64,000 bases of DNA. Origin: Gentiana macrophylla (Eukaryota; Streptophyta; Magnoliopsida; Gentianales; Gentianaceae). Shown piece by piece: positions 34,183-45,000 of this stretch. Position numbers and translations under genes: made by a program. The stretch is taken from positions 62,001 to 126,000 of the forward strand of contig JAOBSW010000282.1 of NCBI GenBank assembly GCA_026214975.1, written 5' to 3'. Under the pieces are notes generated by a model, which searched no databases, had not been told where the DNA came from, and saw only the letters and a list, made by a program, of their open reading frames with translations. How positions within the stretch are numbered: position 1 is the stretch's first letter; each line of letters begins with the position of its first letter.

Positions 34183-35761
34183 TGACAGACAATTCTGAAA
34201 ATAATTTTTATTTTAGTGAGACATTTTGCTGGCAGAAATGTTGGAGAAATGTCATTCTTGATGTTGAAAGTAAAAAAGGAAAAATGCAAAAGGAAATAAT
34301 CCAAAGGGAAATAAATGGAAAGCCTTTGAAGCTTTCTTTACCCTCAAAACAAACCATCTTTGAGTTGTCGAAAATAATTATCATTATGATTAATGTTGCA
34401 AAAATTGCAGGTATGACGTCCAGAGGATCAGGACGGGGAATTCATAATTCCTATCGTGGAAGAGGTGGAAGTGGAAATATCCTCGTTCAACATGGAAACA
34501 AAATTTTATATTCGGACAATATATCCGCAATTGGAAGCTCAAGTCAGACTAATAATTCTAATAAAGAATATCAAGAATTCCTTGAATATAAAAGGAAGAA
34601 AAATGGTAAAGATAAAGCAGTTGAGGAAATACTCTCTTATGCAAATATTGTTATACAAGAAGAAGAAGATATAACTTCTTATCAAGAGAATGAAAAACAA
34701 GGAATGATATTCCTAATTGAGTATGATGATTTTAAAAAGAAAAATGACCCATGGTCATTAATGGATAAGTATTTGGATAATAATCCATTTCCAGTAACTG
34801 CATATAAGCAGCGTTATTATTATGAAAATTTATTAAAGGCCTCTGAATGTGAAATAACACATTTTATGTCAAATGATCAGAAAGAATATACTTTCTCCAA
34901 AATTGTTATTAAAAGGATATATCTTCCAAATGAGTGGGGTATATCATTATTCAAAGAAAAAGAATTTCTTTCTAAGAGAAAAATATTTCTCTAAAATATA
35001 ACTATTGGGATTATATCCAAGCTTTTACAAATGTGTTTTTATATGAAAATAAAAAACAAAAGCATACGTGGTTTATAAAAGTATGCCCAGAGGTATATAA
35101 ACATCTGGAATTTATACCAAATTGGTTCCAACAATGGTGGTTATTACATGGACCATCGGTAAAATTTTTACCAGAAGAATGGAAGGATTTATATTCTCAA
35201 TGGGTTGATATATCTCCCAAAATCTCAGAATTAAGTAATCAAGGACATTTAATAAATTGTTCTGGTTCATTATATTTCTTTTTGGAATTTTCTATTCCAT
35301 GGATCCTAAAATGGACTCCAATTGTAGACATAACTACAGATAATTTACCTTGTATCAAGAGAAAATACTTCTCAAAATTCTGGACAAAATTGTCAAAGAA
35401 AGACCCACAAACAGGCCAATTATTTGGCGAAGATTTATTCCAAGAAATTAAACAGAAGATTCAACAATTTGAAGACTTTGAAGATGATATCTTAAATACA
35501 GATTGCAGTCCGAGTCCCTTTCAGAATATATCAGGGAAGCTTAAGATAAAAGGAATTGTTTCCAAAAAGGAAATTTTACAACATTATATGTCTGAAATGA
35601 AGAAAGATTTAATCAAGAATTTTGGTCACAAAATTGAGGACGATAAATCAGATACATCTATGTCCTCAGCAAATCTAGCTGGAGAATCACAAGATCCAAA
35701 TCAAGAGATCGATGAAGATATTCAAACAGTCATTGCAAAGTTGTCAGAATTTCAAGATTGA
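34182..35761 (+). pseudogene. Viral third ORF, copy D, one frameshift, most complete copy
   Basis: The ATG at 34182-34184 overlaps the polyprotein stop (TAATG). The frame runs 270 codons to 34994, then one shift near 34975, then 242 codons to TGA at 35759-35761, so the intact product would be about 525 residues. In order: a short N-terminal part; an RG-rich segment near residues 75-95 (SRGSGRGIHNSYRGRGG); a Lys/Glu-rich middle; a conserved-looking aromatic block (PNWFQQWW, then LPEEWKDLYSQW); a hydrophobic segment (FFLEFSIPWILKWTPIVDI); and an acidic C-terminus. I recognise no enzyme motif. Its place after RNase H is that of the transactivator/inclusion-body protein in some genera and of the unknown ORF2 in Florendovirus. 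Arg/Gly-rich tracts often bind RNA, so an RNA-binding role is a guess. Confidence 0.82.
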
Positions 35762-35973
35762 AGATAATTTTTAAAGTGCATTATCACCACAAGGACAAAT
35801 CGGGTCCTAAGAGTTTGTCGTTTATTACCGACAATAACTTTAATAAAGTTATACTATTAATGAATAGCAAAAGTAGTTCTCTTTTGCTTTTTGAAATAAA
35901 TGGAAAATGTTCGCCACTTGTATTTCTTTTACTTTTTGGCCACTTGTTTTGGCCGTTCTTCTCTAAGTTTCTC

Positions 35974-35981
35974 TATATATA
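35974..35981 (+). promoter_or_regulatory. Pararetrovirus promoter TATA box, copy D
   Basis: TATATATA, 213 bp after the third ORF stop and 103 bp before AATAAA (36077-36082), with the same spacing as copy A. As the promoter of D faces the (TA)n tract and unrelated DNA, any transcript would run out of the array. Confidence 0.72.
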
Positions 35982-36076
35982 GATTAGTCCTTTGTTTTAT
36001 GGAAGGCATCTTTGGAGATCCTGTCTCGCCTTCTCTTTCTCCCACTACTATCTTGTAAAAATTTCTACTGAAGTTA

Positions 36077-36082
36077 AATAAA
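36077..36082 (+). terminator. Pararetrovirus poly(A) signal, copy D
   Basis: AATAAA in the same context as in copy A (gttaAATAAAGaatc), followed by the conserved 10-bp hairpin at 36161-36184. Confidence 0.72.
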
Positions 36083-36544
36083 GAATCTTGTTGGTCTTGA
36101 TTACAACTAAGGAATTGTAAGTTATTTTTATTTTGTTTAAATTTTTATTTTATTGTATCGTTTTAGCCTAATGATAGGCTAAAAGCATTTAAGTGTTAAA
36201 ATATAATGTGAAGGTAAATTTAAATACAGTTTGGTCTTGGAATTAAATTAAGAATGTGTATACAATGATTAAGGGTAGAGCAGGAAACTGGCAATCTTAT
36301 CTGACAAGGTTTTGATTAATTCTGGCATGAGTATAATTTGATCCTTTTGTAGCCGTTTTACACCCGCTTTAGCCTGTGTGTGGCGTTTAGGTTTTTGGCT
36401 TTTGCATGTTGGATCAAATATTATATTTATAGACGGAATTCTTAATCAAGTAAAAATACCATTGTTGTCAAATAATTTAAGACGGTTTCCCTTATGCTAT
36501 AAAATGCCCTATTTGATCAAATCAGTATACACAACCTTAAAGTT

Positions 36545-36546
<2 letters not shown>

Positions 36547-36607
<61 letters not shown>
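36547..36607. repeat. (TA)n microsatellite at the viral right end
   Basis: About 60 bases of uninterrupted TA repeats start exactly where viral copy D stops inside its PBS. Endogenous pararetroviruses in rice are known to sit next to AT-dinucleotide repeats, so this looks like the integration target. Confidence 0.95.
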
Positions 36608-36610
<3 letters not shown>

Positions 36611-36889
36611 AATGTAAAATATATATGATAATATAATAAAGATATATTCAATATTTGATATTGACAATAACTTGAATTATTTAATGTAAGTGAAATTAGT
36701 TATATACAACAATAATAATTGTTACAACTAACTCTTACTAATTTTTGAGTAAGGTGCTCAATTTAAATGCTCCAATGATGTTTGTATTGGATGTCCCAAA
36801 ACATGTCTAGAATCAGATTCTGGACATTTTTGGGTCGCTTAACCGAGGGGTGTGCTCGGTACAACGAGCTACCCTCAACCTTGACGCCT
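36608..36889. other. Unassigned flank
   Basis: AT-rich sequence between the microsatellite and the inverted repeat. I see no gene or repeat family in it. Confidence 0.4.
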
Positions 36890-38076
36890 ATTTCTGGAAT
36901 GTTCTAGGCTATGATCAATTCAATACGCAATTGAAACACATTTACAGCTCGAAATAAAAAACCAAGACTTGAATTTATCAAATAACAAACATCTAATGCA
37001 ACGGGGGTTTAAAAGATTACCTCATCACTTGTAGAAGACGGTGAACAAATGAAAACCAAGATCTTCCAACAAGGTCTACTCCACATTTGTTGGTGAACTC
37101 AATCCAGGCAGCTTCAAGATTTATCATTTGAGATCCAAAAGATCCCATTCTTTGCTTTGAATCTACTAAGTATCTTAGAGAGAGAATACCCATTTTCCAA
37201 ACTAAAAAGTGGTGCCCCATTTCAAGTAATCATCCTTAAATATAGTATATTAGAGTATTACGTAAAGTGTAATTTTATCAAAAATGAGTTTAATGATGTC
37301 TTGGGCTTAAAAGCCCCTTAAGAAACACTTCTACTTTAGGAAATAATAATGTTAATTAATCATATTAAATTAGGTCCAATAAAGTACTCTTTCATTCAAT
37401 CTAATTAAATGACAACATCAATCTTTTTTTCTATTTATTTTATTATATAGCCACTTTTATCGTCATATTAAATTTAATGAATCTTATTTATTTAATTTAA
37501 TTTATTATTTTGTCTTATAAATAATCCATGACTATTTTATGAAGAATACTATTTTCCGTACACATGAAATACTTAGTCTTTGGGAAAAACGTTTTCCCTT
37601 CATTATGAGCAGAACTTATTTTTCTCTTGGAGTGCTTCTTTGTGATTTACGAGCATACAAGTTGGGGACCATCGGCCAATATCAAGAAGCTCCAACGATC
37701 TGAGTGACCGACTGAACTCTTTAGTCAAATGACCCAGCTCGTTAATCTTGGCATCGATCACCATAGAGTCGAGACTGCACTATTCCGAAATATGGAACAT
37801 ATTTACTCCACTTACTCATATTATTTATCGACCGCCCACTGATATAACCTTTTCGTATAAGGAGCAAGGCATCGACCATAAGACCTCCTTAAATTCTTAT
37901 CCTCTAACTACCATTAACCCCTAGTGATCGATTTCCTTTGATCTTATCAAGGGTGCACGCAATCTAACGAAGCAACCGTCTATCTACTTCCTCTTACAAA
38001 GGAGCGAACTTCATCTTTGTGAGACTACATTCCCAGCTACCGATCCTTGAGTGATGCTAAGATGGTCAGGATTAAG
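36890..38076 (-). repeat. Left arm of a 1.2-kb inverted repeat (copia-LTR-like)
   Basis: Matches, in inverse, 38240-38968 and 42971-43508. Its text also resembles the copia LTR at 12149-12946 (shared layout: accattaaccc, agtgatcgat, tctacttcc, tgtgagac in the same order), so it is probably a related copia LTR in minus orientation. The arms differ by perhaps 15-20%, so the pair is old or the two arms came from separate insertions. Confidence 0.75.
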
Positions 38077-38239
38077 AAAGACACTACTTTGCCAGCCATA
38101 CCGCCAAATCAAACACCACTACTAAAAAGGCATGAGTCTATAATCACATAAGGATTAAGATTCAATCCATTAATGGTCATCTATAATGATTAAGTCTTAC
38201 GTATTGGTCCAGTCCTACGTGCCTATTGAAGTGCGATCA
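38077..38239. other. Spacer of the inverted repeat
   Basis: 163 bp between the two arms, with no similarity between its halves. Its text continues the LTR style (tccatta-tggtcatct). Confidence 0.6.
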
Positions 38240-41200
38240 CTTAATCCCGACCATCTTAGCATCACTCAAGATCGGTGGTCGGGAATGTAGTCACAAAGAT
38301 GGAGTGTACTCTTTCTTTGTAAGAGGAAGTAGATAGATGGTTCCCTCGTTAGTTAATCCTGGTAATGATCAATTATGTGCGCCTTTGATAAGAACAAAGG
38401 ATATCGATCACTAGGGGTTAATGGTAGTTTGAGGATAAGAAGTTACGGTGAAGTCTTACGGACGATGCCTTGATCCGTATACGAACTGTCTGTGGAAGGT
38501 TACCCATAAGTAATGGTTATATGAGCGGGCGCTCGGTAACTACTAGGAGTAAGTTGAGTAAATATGTTCTATATTCCGGAAGATTGCAGTCTCGGCTCTA
38601 TGGTGATACGATGCCAAGATTAACCATCAGGGTGATTTGACTAAAGAGTTCGGTCGGTCAGTTGGATCATTGGAGTTTCTGGATATATGCCCATGGTCCC
38701 CAACTTGTCTGCATGTAAATCACAAAGAAGCACTCCAAGAGAAAAATAAGTTTTTTCTTGGAATGAAGGAAAAATCGTTTATCCTAAAGAGTAAGTATTT
38801 CATGTTATGTGGAAATTAGTTTTCTACATAAAATAGTAATGGATTATTCATAAGATAATAAAAAATATATTAAATAAAAAAAGATTCATTTAATTTAGTA
38901 TGACTATAAAAGTGGCAAAGTAATTAATTAAATAGAACGAAGACTGGGGTTGTAATTTAATTAGATTACTAGTGGATGTAAACGCCGTGCAAGGCACAGC
39001 GTGCCCAGCATAAAGTGTAACCAATTATCAGTCAAAGAATTGATACAAAAGGTGAAAATGTATGGTTTTATACACAAGTTTCATTGGCAAAATATCATCA
39101 CACATAACACAACTCTTCTTTAGTCTTTCTTCTCATGATTGGGCTTTCAAGCTCATAACTTGTTTCAATCTTGGTGTTAGCAATGCTGCTGGTGCATGGC
39201 TTAACTTCAGCGATCAAAGATTATATAGGAACATTAGTAAGTGAATTCTTTTTTTTTACCGCATTTTTATTTGCTTTTGATGGAGCGGTCGCATCCATAT
39301 CTCCATGTTCCAAACCTAAACAAGCATTCTAGATTCACCCGGGTAGATTATCTCTACGTTCCAAACCTAAACGAGAATTTTGGATTCACACTCGGATACA
39401 ATAAACTAGTTACATACTTTTTTGTCCTTTGAACTCTAGTTATCGTCCATAAAATCTGCACAAGAAAGGCAAGCATTTTAGATTCACACTCGGGTAGAGT
39501 AAATGTATACTAGAATAAGTCACGTATAGAAGTATGTAGAGAACTTCATGAACAAGAACGATGGTTTTTATTCAAGGAGAGGATCATAAAATAATGAGGA
39601 ATTATACCCAACACTCAGATTAGCTAGAGATATGCTTCTTATATACTTCTGGATAATACATTTTGCATCTAGTAACAAATATAAATAAATTAGTTACAAT
39701 GAACCTTCTGTCTAATGTCATCGTTATGAAACTGAATACATGTATGAGTAAATAGAATAACATAATCAAGCTGCAGTCATAAGAAACTACACCGACAAAG
39801 AAGTATAAAAAGGCAACAAAATAGTCATTTGATCAACATGGCTGTATAATTCAAACCAAAGAGTCCTGGTCTTTTTTTTGGCTCAGCAAACATGCCAAAG
39901 AACCAGCAGAAAAGCATCATTTCAGCAACAACAAAAATAAAGCCTTCTATCTTTTTCCTCTATCCCAAAAAAATGGCAAACCGAAGCAACATTTTAAAGG
40001 TCAAGAACACCCAAAACTTGTACTCAACATCCGGATCCCTCTTTTTGATCCCCAAGGTTTGACTTCAAGCTATCCACCACTGCAGCCTTTGGCCCAATAA
40101 TCAGCACCGTATTTTCTGAAAGCCTGCAGCAGAAGATAAATAAAAGTAGCAACTCCAGAGAGATACTAAATCAAACTCCAGCCCTTATGCCATCCATTCT
40201 GCTCATGGGCAAGGATCTTCAAAAGTCATGATGCACCCTTCATACAGCAAAACTCAGTAGTCTTGGCCAGATTTACCAAAAGCACCACAAAATAAAGCAG
40301 CCAAAGATCGACATAAAGCCAAAGAAGGGGATTAAGCCAACACCAACAGTCTGCACTGTCCATGAAAGCAAAACAAAGCTGATCTTCAATGAAAATGAAG
40401 CACCACAGCAACAGCTCTTGCAGGCAAAATACAAGAAATTTTGAAAATAACAATGAGTGAACCACAAATTGAAGTTCATGACCTCTTGTATTCCTTTGAA
40501 TTTGGCTTTCTTTGAATCAAGTCCATTTCAAAGAGTCATGATTTTATGTTCTCCATAAAGTACAACAAAACAATGGTGTACTCTTTCAACATTTTTCTGA
40601 ATGCAACTTTTTTTTTCCATTTTCGCTTATATTATGTTATATCACAGATGTGATATAATAGATTTGTAAGAAAACGTTATTTACCAAGCACATAAAAATT
40701 AGACTTCATGGTTGATATATAACAACATATGGAGTACTCAACGATGTATGTTAATATCACACAGCAACATCAGCATATAATACATCATTTTACATGGATA
40801 TGTGTTGTGCCCTTATATTTTTCGTAGCCCAATTTCTGCCTAAAATGAGAAGAATCATCTTAACATAAATATATAATTAAACATCACCATATCACAGAAA
40901 TTGCATGCATGGTAAATTTGTAACCCTATGTATCTAGTTTCTTGATGGTTTCTAACAGAACTTTTGTTGTTCAAAAAACAAAAAACAAAAAATAAATAAA
41001 TATATGATCATCACACAGAAGAACCATATCCTACTAATAAAAAATTATAAGGGCTTTATAATTTTTTTCAGTGAGCTTCAAAAATCAGAAGAAAATATAC
41101 GTTATAAGCACGAAAGATATCACACAAAACGGAAACAACAGTAGTCTGTCGTGGAAGAGTTTACCAACGACATCGGAAAAAGGCAATTGTTCCTTGCTCT

Positions 41201-43508
41201 CATACATACCTTCCTCCTTCACTTACATTATATGTCCAATAAATTTGCTGAAAAAAAGGATTAAACATTTATTTTAGATTAACAATAAATCTGAAGAGTT
41301 TGGTAAACAAAGCCTTAAGATAATTTTACTATACAATGATGTTTTGGCATGTTCATTGGTGAACATAGACAACATAATTCAATTCCTAAGGAACAACACA
41401 ATATGAGTTCACCAAATAACATATTTGATCATCTTGGCCTTAATCTTCTATAACTGCAACAAAGCACAACCAACATACCACCTAGATTTTTCTAAATATC
41501 AATATCTAAACCAATCAAAGAACTACATAGCATCAGTCATATTGTTAAATCAATACTAATGATTCTTGAAGCTAATTCAACATCGTGAAAAGCGTCTAAC
41601 ATTTTCTCTTGTACCACCAATTTCTAGAAGTGTGTCCAATTTCCAACCTTCCAACCTCAACACAACCTTACTTCGCCCAATAACTGGAATCGTTTCGCCA
41701 TGCGTTTCACCAAATTCACTTTGCCATGTGTTCCACCAAATCATTAGATAACATGGTAGACATATGTTTGGCAAAGTTGATGTATATCTTGCAGTTTATC
41801 CTTGAATGCTATTCCTCTTCAAATTCAATGGCAACAGATGGAGGCATGGTATTACTCATATACCTACCAGTGTTAATGCCTCTATTTAATGGAAATGCCT
41901 TTTTTTTGCTGCAAGAACTTTGCTTTCCCAAATTTTCCCAAAAGAAAGAGGGAAAAAAGTTCTTACAAGCTTGATGATCTAAAATGATGCTTAAGCAAAC
42001 ATTCAATGGCTATGTTTTTTCACCTTCTACAACATTACCTTTACAAATCACAAACCCATCAAACAATTGAAATCCCTCATCTTTAGACAAATTGAAGGCT
42101 TTCTTCGTCCTTTTTACCTCAATAACAACCAAATAGCTGCTCAGTACAAAATATTGATGTGGATCAATTTAAGGAAAATATTAGGTATCAACACACCAAA
42201 ATTCTAATACCAATAAATAGAAATAGAAACATAGATCGCGGAAATAAAACAGATAACCGAGAAGATAGCACATAGATCATATCAAGATGGTTGAATAAAA
42301 TCTGTTGGAAAATCATACTAACCCGGAAACACCAAATCTTGAAGAGTTGTGGCACTCAGTTTCAGCGACCAAGTTTGCAATTTTCTAGAGGTAACCTTTA
42401 TTTAGAGCACCAAATTCTATTGTGCGGTGCTTAATTCTTATCCAGCTGTGTATTCTTCACATCTACAGAAAGGGTGTATGTCTAATCCGACAACTGTATT
42501 ATCCATCCACATAATATCTCTAAAAAAATCAACCGTGTAGAATAATTCATGTACTTTCCATCAGTCACCCATTTTTCACCTAGCTTTTTCCTCCTTGATT
42601 AGATCTAAGCTTTCCCAAAACGTGTATCCACGCTTAATCCCCTACATAAACCACACTAAAATCTTCGCCTGATGGTAAAATCTTTATTTCCCCTTCGAAA
42701 TCCGAGATTTGGTTGTTGGATTGATGAAAATCAGAAATCCCTTTTCGACCAGATTAGGTGATAGGAATTTGGTGGAAATTTCCCGACAACTGTTAGAATA
42801 ATAAAAAAGAATAAAAAAGAAATACATTTATATTGCATCCTATATGAAAAAAAACGGGAAAAAGAAAAGTATATTTTAAGTGGACACATGTCACATCCAC
42901 ATTTGTCTTTGAGAAAAGCCGACGTGGAAGCTGGTGAGGAGAGTATTTTTGGCTCTTAATGGTAGATAGATAAATGAAAGACTACTTTATTGGACCTAAC
43001 TTGCTGTGCTTAACTAGCCTTATTATTTCCTAAAGTAGTAAGAGTTTCTTAAAAGGCTTTTAAGCTCAAGACATCATTAAACACTTTTTGGTAAAATTAC
43101 ACTTTACCTAATGTCCTAATATACTCTATTTAAGGGTGCTTACATAAAATGAAAAACCCTAAGGTAATGCATGAAATGGGGCACCACTTTGTAGTTGGGA
43201 AACCATGTTTTCTCACTCCAAAATACGTAGTAGATTCAAAGAAAAAGATGGGATCTTTTGAAGATCAAATGATAGACTTGTAGCTTGCTTGGATTGGGTT
43301 CACTACCAAGTATGGAGTAGGACTTGTTGAACGATATTGGCTTTCACTTTTTTCATCAGCTTCTTCAAGTAATGGCATAATCGTCTAAACCCCTTTTGCT
43401 TTAGATGTTTGTTTTTGATAAATACAAGTCTGGGTTCCGATTTCGATCTATACATGTGTTTATGTTGCTTATTTGATTTTATCATAGCCCATAACATCCT
43501 AGAAATTG
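38240..43508 (+). repeat. Right arm of the inverted repeat, split by a Helitron
   Basis: 38240-38968 and 42971-43508 together are the inverse of 36890-38076. The break corresponds to about 37405-37420 of the left arm, which shows the uninterrupted sequence. Between the two pieces lies the Helitron at 38969-42970. Confidence 0.78.
38969..42970 (-). mobile_element. Non-autonomous Helitron, about 4 kb
   Basis: On the minus strand the insert begins TCTATCTACCATTAAGAGCC at 42970, directly after an A. It ends in CTAG at 38969, directly before a T, so the A/T target is correct. Eleven bases before CTAG is a hairpin (GCTGTGC, AA loop region, GCACGGC, with one mismatch). TC start, 3' hairpin plus CTRR, A-T target and no target duplication are the Helitron hallmarks. 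The empty site is visible in the left arm of the inverted repeat. No Rep/helicase ORF is present, so it is non-autonomous. The interior is AT-rich, and I could not identify captured gene pieces. Confidence 0.78.
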
Positions 43509-44060
43509 TTTTCTGTTAGGAAATCAATGCGGGAACGCAGCAAAATTTAAAATTTTGATTTTCTTTTAACCAATATAGACTTCGTTCAAGCAGCAAGCAT
43601 AAAAGAAGCAAACAAGAAAGTTACCTTGCAGGTCTAAAAGATTGAAGCTTTATCGTCTACGAAGGAATAGTGGTGCACAGAGCCGCCCAAGCGTTCAGCC
43701 ACTACCGTTGATCCACACGAACAACCCCCCGGAACCCTTCAATGGATTGCTACCGGAAAAAGTCTGCTGCTAGGCCGCATTTTTCTTTCTCCCAAAACTC
43801 TCTCTCTCTCAAGAAGCACTCTTAATTTTCCCGTAGAAAATAAGACTTGTAATTGTGATACGAAAGATCTTGATAGCTACACTATATTTATAGTGTGATA
43901 TGCGCCCCATGTAATCCCAATGCTATTGGGAGAAGCTTCCTGCTTAGAATAGGGATTAAGAAAACTAATTCCCAATGAGATAAGGAAAATATCTTATTGA
44001 GAGCACATAACATCTATTTACGTGGTTAATTACAAGCTGTAATTTCAATTAAGTTTCTAT
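43509..44060 (-). repeat. LTR-like fragment
   Basis: Its layout (gcaggtctaaaagattgaagc..., a CT-rich stretch at 43795-43810, then tatatttata) resembles the R/U5 side of copia LTRs such as 47900-48500, on the minus strand. No boundaries or target duplication found. Confidence 0.4.
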
Positions 44061-45000
44061 TGAAAATTTTGTATGTTTGTTCTTTGATCATTTTTCCCAC
44101 TCGTTTCCTTGTTCCATTTTCCTGTTTTTCTGTTTTTCTGTTTTTGTTCTTCCTTGTTCAAGAACAAAGAAGTTTATCAATTTTCACTTTATATTAGCTT
44201 CTTTAAAATAGAAAGTGTCTCTTCACAGATTCTCTACTTTACAGATTCAAACACAATTTTTTCGATTTTACAGAATCTCAACCAAGAATCAACTGCATCA
44301 GAATCTCCACTATAATATATATACAACTACAAAATAACTACATTGCAGGATAAAAAAACACATATGACACACAATCTGAAGTTATGTTATAATATTAACA
44401 CTATACAATATTAAGTAATATTCTTTTTAATATTATTATTTTATTAGTCATTGTCTGTGAGCCATTCTTTTCTGAAATTATTTGAGAAAAAAATTGAGAT
44501 TTATCTCTAATATTTGGAATAAAATTACAGATAAGATGAGATATAAGAAATAAATAAAATACATTGTAACATGAATAAAAGATTACGGAAAAAAATGTAA
44601 GAAAACTCAAAAATATTGCTGGAAGATAATATGGTGAGAAGATAAGGAAAAAAAGCGTTCAGATCCAGATCCTATTTTGTGCGGGACATATAGCGCATTT
44701 TTCATTAAATCTGAACTCCACAGATTTATGAACAGATGCTAGTCCTATTTCTTTACAAATCTGAAGAATTAAATCTGTAAATTACAGATTTAACATCATT
44801 TACAGATTCTACTGCGACTGCTCTTACATCCCACATACTATCCCAATTTTGTTACTAGTTCAACAATCTTTTAAATTATTATACATTAATGATAGTCAAA
44901 AAAATATTTTAAATTTAATTATCCAAAATATATGACATTAATCCATCTTTTTTATGATAGTAGTACACCTAAATTGAAGGATTTTAGAATATAATTCAAA
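44061..45000. other. Unassigned AT-rich sequence
   Basis: No gene supported. There are several scattered copies of cagatt/aatctg in both orientations at about 44220-44290 and 44690-44815, but no clear ends of a mobile element. Confidence 0.4.

Larger units (their letters stand above)
30805..36546 (+). mobile_element. Endogenous pararetrovirus segment D
   Basis: Plus-strand viral sequence from mid coat protein through RT, RNase H, the third ORF, promoter, poly(A) signal and leader. It ends within the PBS (TTGGTA) at 36546, where a (TA)n tract begins. The movement protein and coat N-terminus are absent. Confidence 0.9.

Noticed and set aside
15413..36546. LTR retrotransposon as explanation for the repeated leader sequences
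   Set aside because: There is no integrase and no TG...CA repeat ends. Movement-protein and coat-protein regions are present and the control region is of pararetrovirus type.
40226..40479. Cys/Trp-rich minus-strand frames inside the Helitron, looking like membrane protein pieces
   Set aside because: Low-complexity composition and no known motif; two overlapping frames of the same stretch are equally open.
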